Of a stretch of 64,000 nt of DNA, positions 27,889-39,799 are shown in pieces. Source of the stretch: Luteimonas fraxinea. GTDB taxonomy: Bacteria; Pseudomonadota; Gammaproteobacteria; Xanthomonadales; Xanthomonadaceae. Where the stretch lies: assembly GCF_021233355.1 (NCBI RefSeq), contig NZ_CP089507.1, positions 3,039,001-3,103,000 of the forward strand. Direction: 5' to 3'. How positions within the stretch are numbered: position 1 is the stretch's first letter; each line of letters starts with the position of its first letter. The notes under the pieces were generated by a model that was not told the DNA's origin, did no database searches, and was given only the letters and a program-made list of their open reading frames with translations. The position numbers and the translations under genes are program-made.

Positions 27889-29622
27889 TCAGTCCGCGGC
27901 GTGCACCGGCTGCACCGCATCGAGCCAGCGCTCGATGCCGGCGCGGTCGCGGGCGCGCAGCAGCGCAGGGGCACGGGCACGCAGATGGCCGAGGTCGAGG
28001 GCGCGGATCGCGCGGCGGACTTCGAGAAGCGGCGAGGGGTGCAGGCTCAGTTCTTCGATACCGAGCGCGAGCAGCAGCGGGGTGAAGCGGGCATCGCCGG
28101 CGATCTCGCCGCAGATGGACGCCGGCATCCCACGTGCACGGGCCACGCGCACGACGCTGTGCACCAGTCGCAGTACCGCCGGGTGCAGCGGCGAATACAG
28201 ATCGCCGAGCGCGTCATTGTTGCGGTCGGTCGCGAGCAGGTACTGCACGAGATCGTTGGTGCCGATGGAAATGAAATCGAGATCGCGGGCGAAGGTCGGC
28301 AACGCGATCGCCGCGGACGGCACCTCGATCATCGCGCCGAGCGCGATCTGCGCGGCGGTCTCCTGACCTTCGCGCGCGAGATCCTTCAGCACGCGCGTGA
28401 GCAGCTGCCGCACCGCAATGACTTCCTCGCGGCCGCTGACCATCGGCACCAGGATCCGCACCGGGCCATAGCCGGAGGCACGCGCGATCGCACGCAGCTG
28501 GGTTTCCAGCAGGCCGGTGCGCGCCATCGACAGCCGCACGCCGCGCAGGCCGAGCGCAGGGTTGGGTTCGTTGCGCAATGCGAGGCCGCTGTTGTCGGCC
28601 TTGTCGGCGCCGATGTCGAGCGTGCGGATCGTGACCGTGCGACCGGTCATGCCGAGCACGAGATCGCGATAGGCGCGGAACTGCGCGTCCTCGTCTGGTA
28701 CCTCGCGACCCTGCAGGAACAGGAATTCCGTGCGGTACAGGCCGATGCCCGCCGCGCCCAGCGCATGCGCCTCGGCGACGTCCTCACGCGATTCGGCGTT
28801 CGCGTACAGACGGATGTCGACGCCGTCGAGCGTCTTGCTGGGCTCGCGGCGCAGGCGGCGCAGTTGCTTGCGCTCGCGTTTTTCCTCGCGCAAGCGTGCG
28901 CGGTAGACGCGCAGATCGCTCGGGCCCGGCTCGATGACGATCTCGCCGGTGCTGCCGTCGATGACCAGCACGTCGCCGTCGTTGATCGCACCCAGTGCCT
29001 GCGGCGCGTTGACGATCAGCGGCAGGTGCAGGCTGCGGGCGAGGATGGCGGTGTGCGACAGCATGCTGCCGCCCGAGGTCACGATGCCGAGCACGCCTTG
29101 TGCATGCAGGCGGCCGATCTCTGACGGCGCGATCGCATCGGTAACCAGGATTTCGCCGGCGACGCCCTGCAGCTCCGCCTCGTGGTCGTGCAGCGCGGCG
29201 TGCACGCGACCGATGACGTGGTCGATGTCTTCGATGCGGCTGCGGAAGTAGGCATCGTCCATGCCTTCGAACACGGCCGCGAGCCGGTCACGTTGCAGCC
29301 GCAATGCGTAGTCGGCGCCGTACAGGCCCGAGCGCACGAGTTCGTCGAGGCCGTGCAGCAGCTCCGGGTCTTCGAGCAGCAGGGTGTGCAGGTCGAGGAA
29401 TTCGCCGACCTCGTGCGCCAGCGCGCCGTGCAACTGGTCGCGCATCGCGCGGATCTCGCCGCGCACCTGTTCGATCGCGGCATGCAGTCGCGCCAATTCC
29501 GCTTCGGCCTCGGCGGGCGCGACGCGCGCCTCGGCGACTTCAAGCGCATGCGGTTCGCGCACGCGTGCGCGACCGAGCGCGCTGCCGCGGGAGGCACCCT
29601 GTCCGTGGAGCCCCTGCCGCAT
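27889..29622 (-). CDS. ptsI: PTS enzyme I (phosphoenolpyruvate-protein phosphotransferase)
   Basis: 577 residues, with no N-terminal GAF domain, so it is EI rather than EI-Ntr. It takes phosphate from PEP and passes it to HPr. The active His is in GGSMLSHTAILAR near residue 188. The PEP site includes LYRTEFLFLQ, then VPSAAI and the FISIGTNDLVQY stretch, and the catalytic Cys is in ICGEIAGD. It overlaps ptsH. No sugar-specific EIIBC is in the window, suggesting mainly regulatory use. Confidence 0.95.
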   Translation of the reverse strand: MRQGLHGQGASRGSALGRARVREPHALEVAEARVAPAEAEAELARLHAAIEQVRGEIRAMRDQLHGALAHEVGEFLDLHTLLLEDPELLHGLDELVRSGLYGADYALRLQRDRLAAVFEGMDDAYFRSRIEDIDHVIGRVHAALHDHEAELQGVAGEILVTDAIAPSEIGRLHAQGVLGIVTSGGSMLSHTAILARSLHLPLIVNAPQALGAINDGDVLVIDGSTGEIVIEPGPSDLRVYRARLREEKRERKQLRRLRREPSKTLDGVDIRLYANAESREDVAEAHALGAAGIGLYRTEFLFLQGREVPDEDAQFRAYRDLVLGMTGRTVTIRTLDIGADKADNSGLALRNEPNPALGLRGVRLSMARTGLLETQLRAIARASGYGPVRILVPMVSGREEVIAVRQLLTRVLKDLAREGQETAAQIALGAMIEVPSAAIALPTFARDLDFISIGTNDLVQYLLATDRNNDALGDLYSPLHPAVLRLVHSVVRVARARGMPASICGEIAGDARFTPLLLALGIEELSLHPSPLLEVRRAIRALDLGHLRARAPALLRARDRAGIERWLDAVQPVHAAD

Positions 29623-29891
29623 CAGCCCTCCTCGTCGAACCTGCGCTCGAACAACGCGGCAGCCGCCTCCATCGCGGCGGCTTCGTCCTCGCCATCGAGT
29701 CGCAGTACGACCTGGGTGCCGTGACCGGCGGCCAGCAGCATCACGCCCATGATGCTCTTGGCGTTGACCTCACGGCCCTTGGCGACGAGCGTGGCGTTGC
29801 AGCGGAAGCCCGACAGCACCTGCACCAGCTTGGCGGTCGCACGGGCGTGCAGGCCGAGCTTGTTGGCGACGAGCAGTTCGCGTTCGATCAT
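29622..29891 (-). CDS. ptsH: HPr phosphocarrier protein
   Basis: 89 residues. The phospho-His is in KLGLHARATA at about residue 15. The regulatory Ser site NAKSIMGVMLLA near residue 46 is also present, matching the HPr kinase encoded upstream. It relays phosphate from EI to EIIA-type proteins and is the target of HprK. Its end overlaps the ptsI start at one base. Confidence 0.96.
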   Translation of the reverse strand: MIERELLVANKLGLHARATAKLVQVLSGFRCNATLVAKGREVNAKSIMGVMLLAAGHGTQVVLRLDGEDEAAAMEAAAALFERRFDEEG

Positions 29892-29942
29892 CGGGAAGCA
29901 GTCCTGGTACAGCGCGGGGGAAAGAGAGTGGAGCGGTGCGAC

Positions 29943-30335
29943 TCAGGCATCATCGAGCAGGACACCGTTGCGGGCACCTGCGGCAGCGGTGGCCGGCAGA
30001 TCGCCGAGCGCCTGCTCAGGATAGTTCATGACCCGCAGCAGCATCGGCAGGCTCAAGCCCGACACGCGCCGCGCCGGCGTGCCCAGACGCGCCAGTTGCG
30101 CGGCGACGTTGCTCGGGCTGGCGCCGTAGAGATCGGTGAGGATCAGCACGCCGTCGCCCCCGTCGACACGCCGCATCGCCGCGCTCGCGCGGGGCAACGC
30201 GACATCGGGATCCTCGTCGAACGGCATCTCGAACACGTCCGTCTTCAACGGAAGCTGCTGCATCAGACGGGTCGCCACCGCGAGCATCGCGGAACCGATC
30301 CCCTCGTGGGTCATTAGAAGTACGCCGACGGCCAT
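29943..30335 (-). CDS. PTS EIIA component, mannose/fructose (EIIA-Man) family
   Basis: 130 residues with the EIIA-Man fold: GVLLMTHEGIGSAML has the phospho-His at about residue 10, and LTDLYGASPSNVA is the conserved second strand-loop. In sugar-transporting systems it would feed EIIB/C/D, but none are here. In Xanthomonads and alpha/betaproteobacteria, this gene next to hprK, rapZ and ptsH forms a regulatory relay. It lies 51 bp before ptsH and 91 bp after rapZ. Confidence 0.9.
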   Translation of the reverse strand: MAVGVLLMTHEGIGSAMLAVATRLMQQLPLKTDVFEMPFDEDPDVALPRASAAMRRVDGGDGVLILTDLYGASPSNVAAQLARLGTPARRVSGLSLPMLLRVMNYPEQALGDLPATAAAGARNGVLLDDA

Positions 30336-30426
30336 CCGTGGACGTTAGCAGAGCAGGGGGATCGCCCGGAAGCGTCGTGCGCGCGACGCTGCATCCGTGC
30401 GCGTCGATGCTGCGTTGCCGCAGGCG

Positions 30427-31302
30427 TCAGTCGAGTTCGCGATGGTAGGTCGCGACGTCGCGCCAGCCCTGTTCGCGCGCATGCCGCGCCAGTGTTTCGG
30501 CCAGATACACCGAGCGATGGCGACCGCCGCTGCAGCCGAAGGCAACGGTCACGTAGCTGCGCGTGTCGCTGCGCAGTCGCGGCAGCCAGTTGCCCAGGAA
30601 CTGCGAGACCTGGGCGATGAATTCGCCCACGTCCTCCTGGGCTTCGAACCAGGTGCGCACGTCGGCATCTCGACCCGACAGCGGGCGCAGCCGCGGATCC
30701 CAGTGCGGGTTCGGCAATGCACGTGCGTCGAATACGAAATCCGCATCGGCCGGCACGCCGCGCCGGTAGGCGAAGGATTCGAACAGCAGCGAGACCGACT
30801 GGTCCTGGGCGAGGTCCAGTTCGGTGACGATGCGTCGGCGCAGCTGGTGGACGTTGAGATCGCTGGTGTCGATGACCGTGTCTGCGAGGCTGCGCAGCGG
30901 ACGCAGCAGATTGCGTTCGAGCGCGATCGCGTCGGCCAGCGACAGGCCGACCCGGCTCAGCGGATGGCGTCGGCGGGTGTCGGCGAAACGACGTAGCAGC
31001 ACTTCGTTGCCGGTCTCGAAGAACACCAGTCGCGGGTCGAGACCCAGCGCGCCGACATCCGACAACCAGCCCGGCACCTTCGACAGATCGGTGTGGCGGT
31101 TGCGCACATCGATGCCGACAGCAAGCCGCCGCGGTGGCTCGTCGGCGCGGGTGAGGTTGGCGACGAAGTCGGCGAGCATGCCCGCGGGCAGGTTGTCGAC
31201 GCAGTAGAAATCCAGATCCTCGAACGTGCGCAGCGCGACCGACTTGCCGCTGCCCGACAGGCCGCTGACGACGTAGAACAGCGGCGGCGTCGTATCGCTC
31301 AC
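30427..31302 (-). CDS. rapZ: RNase adapter protein RapZ
   Basis: 291 residues. Walker [12 protein letters not shown] is near residue 14 and the CVDNLP Walker-B-like segment follows. The C-terminal domain has the [14 protein letters not shown] signature. In E. coli, RapZ presents GlmZ to RNase E and senses glucosamine-6-phosphate; in other lineages the target is unclear. It overlaps hprK by ATGA, consistent with the hprK-rapZ-EIIA-ptsH-ptsI order. Confidence 0.95.
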   Translation of the reverse strand: MSDTTPPLFYVVSGLSGSGKSVALRTFEDLDFYCVDNLPAGMLADFVANLTRADEPPRRLAVGIDVRNRHTDLSKVPGWLSDVGALGLDPRLVFFETGNEVLLRRFADTRRRHPLSRVGLSLADAIALERNLLRPLRSLADTVIDTSDLNVHQLRRRIVTELDLAQDQSVSLLFESFAYRRGVPADADFVFDARALPNPHWDPRLRPLSGRDADVRTWFEAQEDVGEFIAQVSQFLGNWLPRLRSDTRSYVTVAFGCSGGRHRSVYLAETLARHAREQGWRDVATYHRELD

Positions 31303-32258
31303 GGCGCACCCCGCTCGAGGAATTGCGAATGCCGGGCGAGGAACGCCGCAGCCGGGTCGAGACCCTTGGTGCGCAGGATGTGGATGCGCGTGGCGGCCTC
31401 GGCGAGCACCGCGAGGTTGCGACCGGGCATGACCGGCAGGGTGATCAGCGGCACGTCGAGATCGAGCACGCGACGCATGCCCAGATCACCGGTCAGGCGC
31501 AACATGCCGTCGCCATCGCCGGCCATCGTGTCTGCGTTGGGCCGGCTGAGATGGATGATCAGGCGCAGGTACTTGTTCCGCTTCACGGCGGTGTCGCCGA
31601 ACATCTCGCGGATGTTGAGCACGCCCAGGCCGCGCAGCTCCAGCAGGTCCTGCAGAAGTTCGGGGCAGGTGCCGTCGAGCACGTCGGGCGCGATCTGGGT
31701 GAACTCGGGCGCGTCGTCGGCGACGAGACGATGGCCGCGGGTGATCAGTTCCAGCGCCAGCTCGCTCTTGCCCGAACCCGACTCGCCTGTGATCAGTACA
31801 CCGATCGAATACACCTCCATGAAGACACCATGCAGGGTGATCCGCGGCGCCAGCTGGCGCGCGAGGTGGTACTGCAGCAGGTTCAGCAGTTCATGGCCGC
31901 GGTTGGGCGAGGTCCACAGCGGCGTCTGCGATTCCTCGGCTGCTTCGCGCAGGTCTTCGGGGCAGGGCTGGTCCTTGCTGATGACCAGCGCGAGCGGCCG
32001 GTACTGGATCACGCGTTCGATGGTTTCCCAGCGCAGGCGCGAATCCAGCCCGTCGAGCCACGACAGCTCCTCGGTCCCGAGAATCTGCACCTTGTTGGGA
32101 TAGATGATGTTGAGATAGCCGGCGAGCGAAGGCCGGCGCGCGACGGTTTCGATCGACTCGAGCACCTTGCGGCCGCCGTGCTGGCCGGCAAGCCAGCGCA
32201 GGCCCAGACGCTCGTGCAACTGCGCGAACAGCTCCTGCGCCTGGATGCTCGCGTTCAC
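31299..32258 (-). CDS. hprK: HPr(Ser) kinase/phosphorylase
   Basis: 319 residues. It has an N-terminal MurE/MurF-like domain, then Walker [16 protein letters not shown] near residue 155, [11 protein letters not shown], and the HprK signature [10 protein letters not shown]. It phosphorylates and dephosphorylates Ser46 of HPr, coupling PTS activity to energy state. It overlaps both ptsN and rapZ by 4 bp. Its partner HPr with an intact Ser site is encoded downstream. Secure. Confidence 0.95.
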   Translation of the reverse strand: MNASIQAQELFAQLHERLGLRWLAGQHGGRKVLESIETVARRPSLAGYLNIIYPNKVQILGTEELSWLDGLDSRLRWETIERVIQYRPLALVISKDQPCPEDLREAAEESQTPLWTSPNRGHELLNLLQYHLARQLAPRITLHGVFMEVYSIGVLITGESGSGKSELALELITRGHRLVADDAPEFTQIAPDVLDGTCPELLQDLLELRGLGVLNIREMFGDTAVKRNKYLRLIIHLSRPNADTMAGDGDGMLRLTGDLGMRRVLDLDVPLITLPVMPGRNLAVLAEAATRIHILRTKGLDPAAAFLARHSQFLERGAP

Positions 32259-32728
32259 GCGCGAACCGTGTCGGCGAGCGGGGCGGCGTCGAGCAGCAGA
32301 CTGCGCAATCGGGCGAGATCGGGCGCGGCGCGCAGATCGTCACGGAAGTCGGCGTTGGAGAAATATTCGACCAGTCCCGACAGCGTCTGCAGATGCTGCT
32401 CGACCTGGTGATCGGGCACGCACATCGCGAACACCAGATCGACCGACTGGCCGTCGGTGGCGTTGAAATCGATCGGATGCGAGAGCCGCAGAAACGCGGC
32501 GCGCGGTTCGCGGAATGCGGTGCTGCGTGCGTGCGGAATCGCGACGCCGCGACCGATGCCGGTGCTGCCCAGTTGCTCGCGCTCACGCAGTGCGTGGCCG
32601 AGCAACGGGGTCAGCGTCGGGGAATTGCCGGCGAGCAATCGCGCGGCGGAGTCCAGTACGACATCGCGGGAACCGGGTGCGACCAGCATCACGATGCGGT
32701 CGGCCGAGAGCAGATCGGAGAAGGACAT
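32255..32728 (-). CDS. ptsN: Nitrogen-regulatory PTS protein EIIA-Ntr
   Basis: 157 residues. The phospho-His is in [11 protein letters not shown], the usual EIIA-Ntr/Fru site. The protein ties PTS phosphorylation to nitrogen, potassium and envelope control in other bacteria. It is in the classic rpoN-hpf-ptsN order, 39 bp after hpf, and overlaps hprK by ATGA. Soluble and cytoplasmic. Secure. Confidence 0.94.
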   Translation of the reverse strand: MSFSDLLSADRIVMLVAPGSRDVVLDSAARLLAGNSPTLTPLLGHALREREQLGSTGIGRGVAIPHARSTAFREPRAAFLRLSHPIDFNATDGQSVDLVFAMCVPDHQVEQHLQTLSGLVEYFSNADFRDDLRAAPDLARLRSLLLDAAPLADTVRA

Positions 32729-32767
32729 GCCGCGCGTGGCCCGGAGGCAATTCGTGGGAGCAGCAGC

Positions 32768-33094
32768 CTAGCCGAAAGTGCCGTCGCGTGCAGGGCTCTC
32801 GCCGCGGTGATGGTCGACGACCTTCTTGCGATGCTTGACCAGCAGGCGGTCGACCTTGTCGGTCAGCTGGTCGATCGCGGCGTACATGTCGGCCGCACTC
32901 GCATCGGCGTGGAACGTCTTGCCGGCGATGATGGCGGTCGCCTCGGCCTTGTGGAGCAGCTTTTCGACACTGAGCTGGACACGCACGTGCAGTGGCTGAT
33001 CAAAGTGCTTGGCGAGCTTCTGGAACTTGGTGTCCACGTGCTCTCGCAGTGCGGGCGTCACCTCGAGCTGGTGGCCATGGGTCTCGACATGCAT
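32768..33094 (-). CDS. hpf: Ribosome hibernation promoting factor, short form
   Basis: 108 residues from the ATG at 33094, preceded by a good GGAGG site; the TTG at 33100 is in frame but less likely. It is a short HPF with the beta-alpha fold (HVETHGHQLEVTPALREHV..K..KL.KHFD) and conserved basic patch, and lacks the long-HPF C-terminal dimer domain. It binds idle 30S subunits. It lies between rpoN and ptsN, as in most gammaproteobacteria. Confidence 0.93.
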   Translation of the reverse strand: MHVETHGHQLEVTPALREHVDTKFQKLAKHFDQPLHVRVQLSVEKLLHKAEATAIIAGKTFHADASAADMYAAIDQLTDKVDRLLVKHRKKVVDHHRGESPARDGTFG

Positions 33095-33229
33095 CAGCAA
33101 CCTCCTTCAACGGTTCGGGAAGGACCCGTCCGCGATCGACGCGAACGATCGGGTCCAGAGTAGCGCGGCGGAGGCCCGGTGCAAGCGCCGCCCGTCACGT
33201 CTCTGGGACCAACTTAGGGAACCGGAAGT

Positions 33230-34687
33230 TCAGGCGATGCGAACGCGCTCGTGCGACGAGACGATGTGCAGCGCTTCGCGGTATTTGGCCACCGTGCGAC
33301 GTGCGACCGGCACACCGGCGGCCTTGAGCAGATCGGCCAGCCGCGCATCCGACAGCGGCTTGCGCGGGTTCTCGGCCTCGATGAGGCTGCGGATCATCTG
33401 CTGGATCGCGGTGCTGGACGCCTCGCCGCCGCCTTCGGTGCCGACGCCGGAATCGAAGAAGTCCTTCAGCGACAGCGTGCCGCGCGGTGTGTGCACCCAT
33501 TTGCGCGCCACCGCACGCGACACCGTGGATTCATGCATGCCGATTTCCTCTGCAACTTCGCGCAGTGTCAGCGGACGCAGTGCGCGCTTGCCGAATTCGA
33601 GGAAACCGGACTGCTGGCGCACCAGGCAGCGCACGACCTTGAGCAGGGTCTCGCCGCGCGCCTCGATGTTCTTCAGCAGCCAGCGCGCTTCCTGCAGGCG
33701 TCCCTTGAGATAACCGGCATCGCTGGCGCCTGCGTGCTGGATCATCTGCTCGTAGCCGCGATGGATGGTCACGCGCGGGAAATGCGAGCCGGCGAGCGTG
33801 ACTTTCCAGACGCCGTTCTGACGCGCGATCACGCAATCGGGCGTCACGTAATTGTCGTGCGGCACGTTGCCGATCTGCGCGCCGGGACGCGGATCGAGAC
33901 TGCGCAGGAGTTGCAATGCGGTCGCGGCTTCCTCGGGCGGACAGCCGAGCGCATCCGCGAGTCCCGGCGCGCCGAGTTTCGGCAGACGTTCGATGTGATC
34001 ACGCGCGGCCAGCAGCGCCACCGAGCGGCCGGGCGTGTCCACGCGCAGCGGTTCGAGTTGCAGGCGCAGGCATTCGCCTAAGTCGCGTGCGCCCACGCCG
34101 ACCGGGTCGAAACGCTGCACGCGGCACAGCACTGCGGCGACTTCGCCCGCGGTGGCGCGTGTTTCCGGCAGCAGCGCCGCGACGATGTCGTCGAGTGATT
34201 CGCGCAGATAGCCGTCGTCGTCGATCGCATCGATCAGCGCAATGCCGATGTTGCGGTCGCGCGTGGACATCGTGCTCAGATGCAGCTGCCAGGACAGGTG
34301 GTCCTGCAGGCTTTCCGACTGGATCATGCGGTCGGCGGCATCGCCGTCGCCGTCGTTGTCGCCATGGCCCTGACCACCGCCGCTGCCGCGTTCGTTCCAG
34401 CCGTCGTCGCCATCCCACGCAGCGGTGGGTTCGACATCGCCGTCGCGGCCGTTGTCGTCGTGATCCTGGCGGGTGTTGTCCTGATCCTGCGTATTGCCGC
34501 GTTCGGAGAGCGGCTGCGCGGAGATGGACTCGGGTTCTTCCCAGTCGAGCAGCGGATTGCTCTCGACCGCGGTGGTGATCTCGGTTTCGAGTTCCACCGT
34601 CGACAACTGGAGCAAATGCAGCGCCTGACGCAATTGCGGCGTCAGAACGAGATGTTGCCCCAGCGATGTCTGCAGACGTGGCTTCAT
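33230..34687 (-). CDS. rpoN: RNA polymerase sigma-54 factor
   Basis: 485 residues. Region I begins with the Gln/Leu-rich LGQHLVLTPQLRQALHLLQL. An acidic Asp/Gly-rich linker follows near residues 70-120. The core-binding domain, HTH (ESTVSRAVARKWV) and RpoN box (ARRTVAKYREAL) near the C-terminus are intact. It directs activator-dependent promoters, in this family including pili and flagella. GGAG precedes the ATG. It lies between lptB and hpf. Confidence 0.96.
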   Translation of the reverse strand: MKPRLQTSLGQHLVLTPQLRQALHLLQLSTVELETEITTAVESNPLLDWEEPESISAQPLSERGNTQDQDNTRQDHDDNGRDGDVEPTAAWDGDDGWNERGSGGGQGHGDNDGDGDAADRMIQSESLQDHLSWQLHLSTMSTRDRNIGIALIDAIDDDGYLRESLDDIVAALLPETRATAGEVAAVLCRVQRFDPVGVGARDLGECLRLQLEPLRVDTPGRSVALLAARDHIERLPKLGAPGLADALGCPPEEAATALQLLRSLDPRPGAQIGNVPHDNYVTPDCVIARQNGVWKVTLAGSHFPRVTIHRGYEQMIQHAGASDAGYLKGRLQEARWLLKNIEARGETLLKVVRCLVRQQSGFLEFGKRALRPLTLREVAEEIGMHESTVSRAVARKWVHTPRGTLSLKDFFDSGVGTEGGGEASSTAIQQMIRSLIEAENPRKPLSDARLADLLKAAGVPVARRTVAKYREALHIVSSHERVRIA

Positions 34688-34723
34688 CGACTCCGGAACT
34701 CCCTGACCGGATGCGTGCGCCGA

Positions 34724-35442
<719 letters not shown>

Positions 35443-35443
<1 letters not shown>

Positions 35444-35982
35444 CAGCGGCCGCCCTGCGCTGCGGGCGCCGGCTGCGCTGGCGTCTGGTTGCGCGGCTGG
35501 AACTGCATGCGCACGCGGCCCTGGCCTTCGCCGCCGCCCTGCACCCGGCCGGTCGACATGTTGTAGACGATGCGCTGGCCTTCGATCTTGCCCTGGCCCG
35601 GCTGGTTGACGACGGCATTGCCGGTCAGTACGACGGTGTCGCTCGTCATGTTGTAGTCGGCCTGGGCGGCGGTCGCGTCGACCCAGCCACCGTCGTCCAT
35701 CTGCTGCTTCATCTTCACCGGGCCGCCGTTGAGGATCACGCGCTGGAATTCGCCGCTGCTGCGGCGCAGGTCGGCGCGCGTCGCCTGGATCTCGAGCGTG
35801 CCCTGGGTGATCGTCACGCCGCTGGTGAGCAGGCAGGGCAGTCGTTCGTCACTGACCGAGCAGTCACTTCCACCGGCGTCGACGTCGAGCGGCTGGTTGC
35901 GGTCGGACGACTTCGCAACCGCGCCCATCGGCACGGCCAGCGCGGCGACCAGAAACAGACTAGCGGCGGGAATTCGGTTCAT
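35443..35982 (-). CDS. lptA: LPS transport periplasmic protein LptA
   Basis: 179 residues. It has a signal peptide ([20 protein letters not shown]) and then the OstA-like beta-jellyroll. [12 protein letters not shown], the [11 protein letters not shown] repeat and [18 protein letters not shown] are typical strands. The C-terminal tail is Gln/Pro/Ala-rich. It bridges the inner and outer membranes in LPS transport. It overlaps lptC by 23 bp and lptB by TGATG. Confidence 0.93.
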
Positions 35983-36526
35983 TGCGGAATTTCACCTTGG
36001 AAAGAAGCTCGATCCGTCCCGAATCGAGGTCGGCACGCATGCCGGTGCCCTGCATTGTAGAACCGGGCTGTTCGACGTCGACCAGCGCGTCGGACGTGGC
36101 CTGGTTGCGTTGCGGAAAGACGTTCATGGCCTCGGTGCGCATGCGGGTCGGACGCGGACTGCCTTCGGGGCTGTCGGCGGTGACCTCGCCGCGCAGGCGG
36201 ACTTCCTGGTTGTCCTCGGACACCCAGCCGGTCTTCGAGCGGATTTCCCAGCGGCCGTCGCCTTCTTTTTCCGGGACATGGAACAGCGGGGTGACGAGTT
36301 CGAGCGTGCGCGCGCCAGGGGTCTGCTGCAGCTGCGGGGCCTGCAGCGAGAACGCTTCGCGGCCTTCGTTGTCGAGGGCGACGATGTCGAAGTCGCGCAA
36401 CAGGTAGTCGGTGCGACCGTCTGCGGGATCTTCCGAGACGATCGTGTCCTTCTGCCGCCAGGCCGACCAGCCCGAGATCAGCGCGCCGAGCAGCAGCACG
36501 ACGGTCAGGGTCAGGCGCCAGTTCAC
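35960..36526 (-). CDS. lptC: LPS export protein LptC
   Basis: 188 residues from a GTG at 36526 that overlaps the kdsC stop (GTGA). One membrane anchor lies at about residues 3-22, followed by a periplasmic beta-jellyroll (DYLLRDFDIVALDNEGREAF... and the repeated VRLRGEVTA). It links LptBFG to LptA. The C-terminus overlaps the lptA start by 23 bp. The sequence is weakly conserved in the family, but the order kdsC-lptC-lptA-lptB makes it secure. Confidence 0.9.
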   Translation of the reverse strand: MNWRLTLTVVLLLGALISGWSAWRQKDTIVSEDPADGRTDYLLRDFDIVALDNEGREAFSLQAPQLQQTPGARTLELVTPLFHVPEKEGDGRWEIRSKTGWVSEDNQEVRLRGEVTADSPEGSPRPTRMRTEAMNVFPQRNQATSDALVDVEQPGSTMQGTGMRADLDSGRIELLSKVKFRNEPNSRR

Positions 36527-37101
36527 GAGACCCGCCCATCGGCGTGGATGCCGGCCAGGCGGCCCTGCGCATGCAGGATCAGATCGCACAGCTCACGTCC
36601 GGCGCCGCGGCCACCGTTGGCGCGGGTGCGCCAGTGCGCGCTGTCGCCGGCGCAGGCGTGCGCGTCGGCGGGCGACACGGCGAAACCCACGGCGCGCATC
36701 ACGCCGACATCGGCCAGGTCGTCGCCCATGAACGCCACTTCGTCCAGCGTGATGCCGAGCGAAGCGCACAGTGATTCGACGCGCTCACGCTTGTCGGCGA
36801 CGTGGACATGCGCCTCCACGCCGAGGTCGGCCGCGCGGCGCTCGACGATGCCACCCTTGCGCGCGGTCACCAGCGCGACCGCGATGCCGACCTTGCGCAG
36901 CAGCACCAGACCCTGGCCGTCATGGACATGGAAGGTCTTGATCTCGCGGCCGTCGCTGTCGAAGCCCAGGCTGCCGTCGGTCAGCGTGCCGTCGACGTCG
37001 AAGCACGCCAGGCGCACGCGGGCGGCGCGGGCGAGGATTGCGTCGGAGACGTCGGCGAAGGGGGCAAGGGCGTCGGGCATGGTTTCGAAAGTATCGGGCA
37101 T
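36523..37101 (-). CDS. kdsC: 3-deoxy-D-manno-octulosonate 8-phosphate phosphatase
   Basis: 192 residues (an ATG seven residues further in is also possible). HAD-superfamily motif I DVDGTLTDG is intact, with DGQGLVLLRKVGI, motif II TAR, and motif III/IV GDDLADV. It removes phosphate from Kdo-8-P in Kdo synthesis. It overlaps lptC by GTGA and follows kdsD after 19 bp. Secure. Confidence 0.94.
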   Translation of the reverse strand: MPDTFETMPDALAPFADVSDAILARAARVRLACFDVDGTLTDGSLGFDSDGREIKTFHVHDGQGLVLLRKVGIAVALVTARKGGIVERRAADLGVEAHVHVADKRERVESLCASLGITLDEVAFMGDDLADVGVMRAVGFAVSPADAHACAGDSAHWRTRANGGRGAGRELCDLILHAQGRLAGIHADGRVS

Positions 37102-37120
37102 TGAATGAATGGGCGCCGGC

Positions 37121-38131
37121 TCAGACCACGCGGGCGCGCAGCAGGTCCTGGATGTTCAGCGCCCCGACCACCCGGCGTTCGCCATCGACGACCGGCAGCA
37201 TGGTGATCTTGCGGGTTTCCATCAGGCGCGCCGCCTCGACCGCGAGCGCATCGGCGGCGATCGCGATCGGATCGCGGGTCATCACGTCGGCGATCCGCGC
37301 GTCGCGGACGTCGATGGCGGGATCGGTCAGCGTGCGGCGCAGGTCGCCGTCGGTGTAGAGGCCGATCAGGCGCTGGGCCTCGTCGACGACCACGGTCATG
37401 CCCAGACGCTTGCGGCTCATTTCCAGCAGCGCGTCGGCCAGCGAGGCGTCGGCGGCCACGGTCGGAATCTCGCCGCCGCCATGCATGACGTCGCGGATGT
37501 GCAGCAACAGGCGGCGGCCGAGGGCGCCGGCCGGGTGCGAGCGGGCGAAGTCGTCGGCGGTGAAGCCGCGCGCCTCCAGTAGCGCGACGGCCAGCGCATC
37601 GCCCATCGCGAGAGACGCCGTCGTGCTCGCGGTCGGTGCCAGCGCCAGCGGACAGGCTTCGGCCGGCACGCTGATGTCGAGGTGGATGTCGGCGGCCATG
37701 GCCATCGTCGACGTGGAGCGTCCGGTCACCGCGATCAGCGCATTGCCTTGGCGCTTGAGCACCGGCAGCAGCATCAGGATCTCGTCGGACTCGCCCGAAT
37801 ACGACAGCGCCAGCACGACGTCGGCGTCGGTGATCATGCCCAAGTCGCCGTGGCCGGCTTCGCCCGGGTGCACGTAGAAGGCCGGGGTGCCGGTCGATGC
37901 GAAGGTTGCGGCGATCTTGCGGGCGACATGGCCGGACTTGCCCATGCCCATGCAGACCACGCGGCCGCGGCATTCGAGGATGCGCGCGCAGGCGGCGGAG
38001 AATTCGCCGTCCAGCCGCGCGGCCACCGTCTGCAGACCTTCGACCTCGACCGCGAAGACGCGTCGTCCGCTGGCCGCGAAATCGGACCCGGCAGCGGCAA
38101 CTTCACGGGGGTGGTCGACCATATCCGGCAC
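37121..38131 (-). CDS. kdsD: Arabinose-5-phosphate isomerase KdsD/KpsF
   Basis: 336 residues from the GTG at 38131; an ATG at 38122 is an alternative. An N-terminal SIS sugar-isomerase domain (VCMGMGKSGHVARKIAATF, then HPGEAGHGDLGM) is followed by two CBS domains in the last ~120 residues. It makes arabinose-5-phosphate, the first step of Kdo synthesis. It heads the minus-strand Kdo/LPS-export cluster and is divergent from ibaG. Confidence 0.95.
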   Translation of the reverse strand: MPDMVDHPREVAAAGSDFAASGRRVFAVEVEGLQTVAARLDGEFSAACARILECRGRVVCMGMGKSGHVARKIAATFASTGTPAFYVHPGEAGHGDLGMITDADVVLALSYSGESDEILMLLPVLKRQGNALIAVTGRSTSTMAMAADIHLDISVPAEACPLALAPTASTTASLAMGDALAVALLEARGFTADDFARSHPAGALGRRLLLHIRDVMHGGGEIPTVAADASLADALLEMSRKRLGMTVVVDEAQRLIGLYTDGDLRRTLTDPAIDVRDARIADVMTRDPIAIAADALAVEAARLMETRKITMLPVVDGERRVVGALNIQDLLRARVV

Positions 38132-38212
38132 AGGGCTTTTCCGTTAGGCTAAGCCGTTCATTTTATGCGCTTTCCGGCGTGAATGCCCCGCGACAGGCGG
38201 CGTCGGCGATGA

Positions 38213-39796
<1,584 letters not shown>

Positions 39797-39799
39797 GCC

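Noticed and set aside
26251..29124. 957-codon plus-strand open frame
   Set aside because: It runs antisense to mgtE and ptsI, whose motifs are complete. Long antisense frames are common in high-GC DNA with strong third-position bias.
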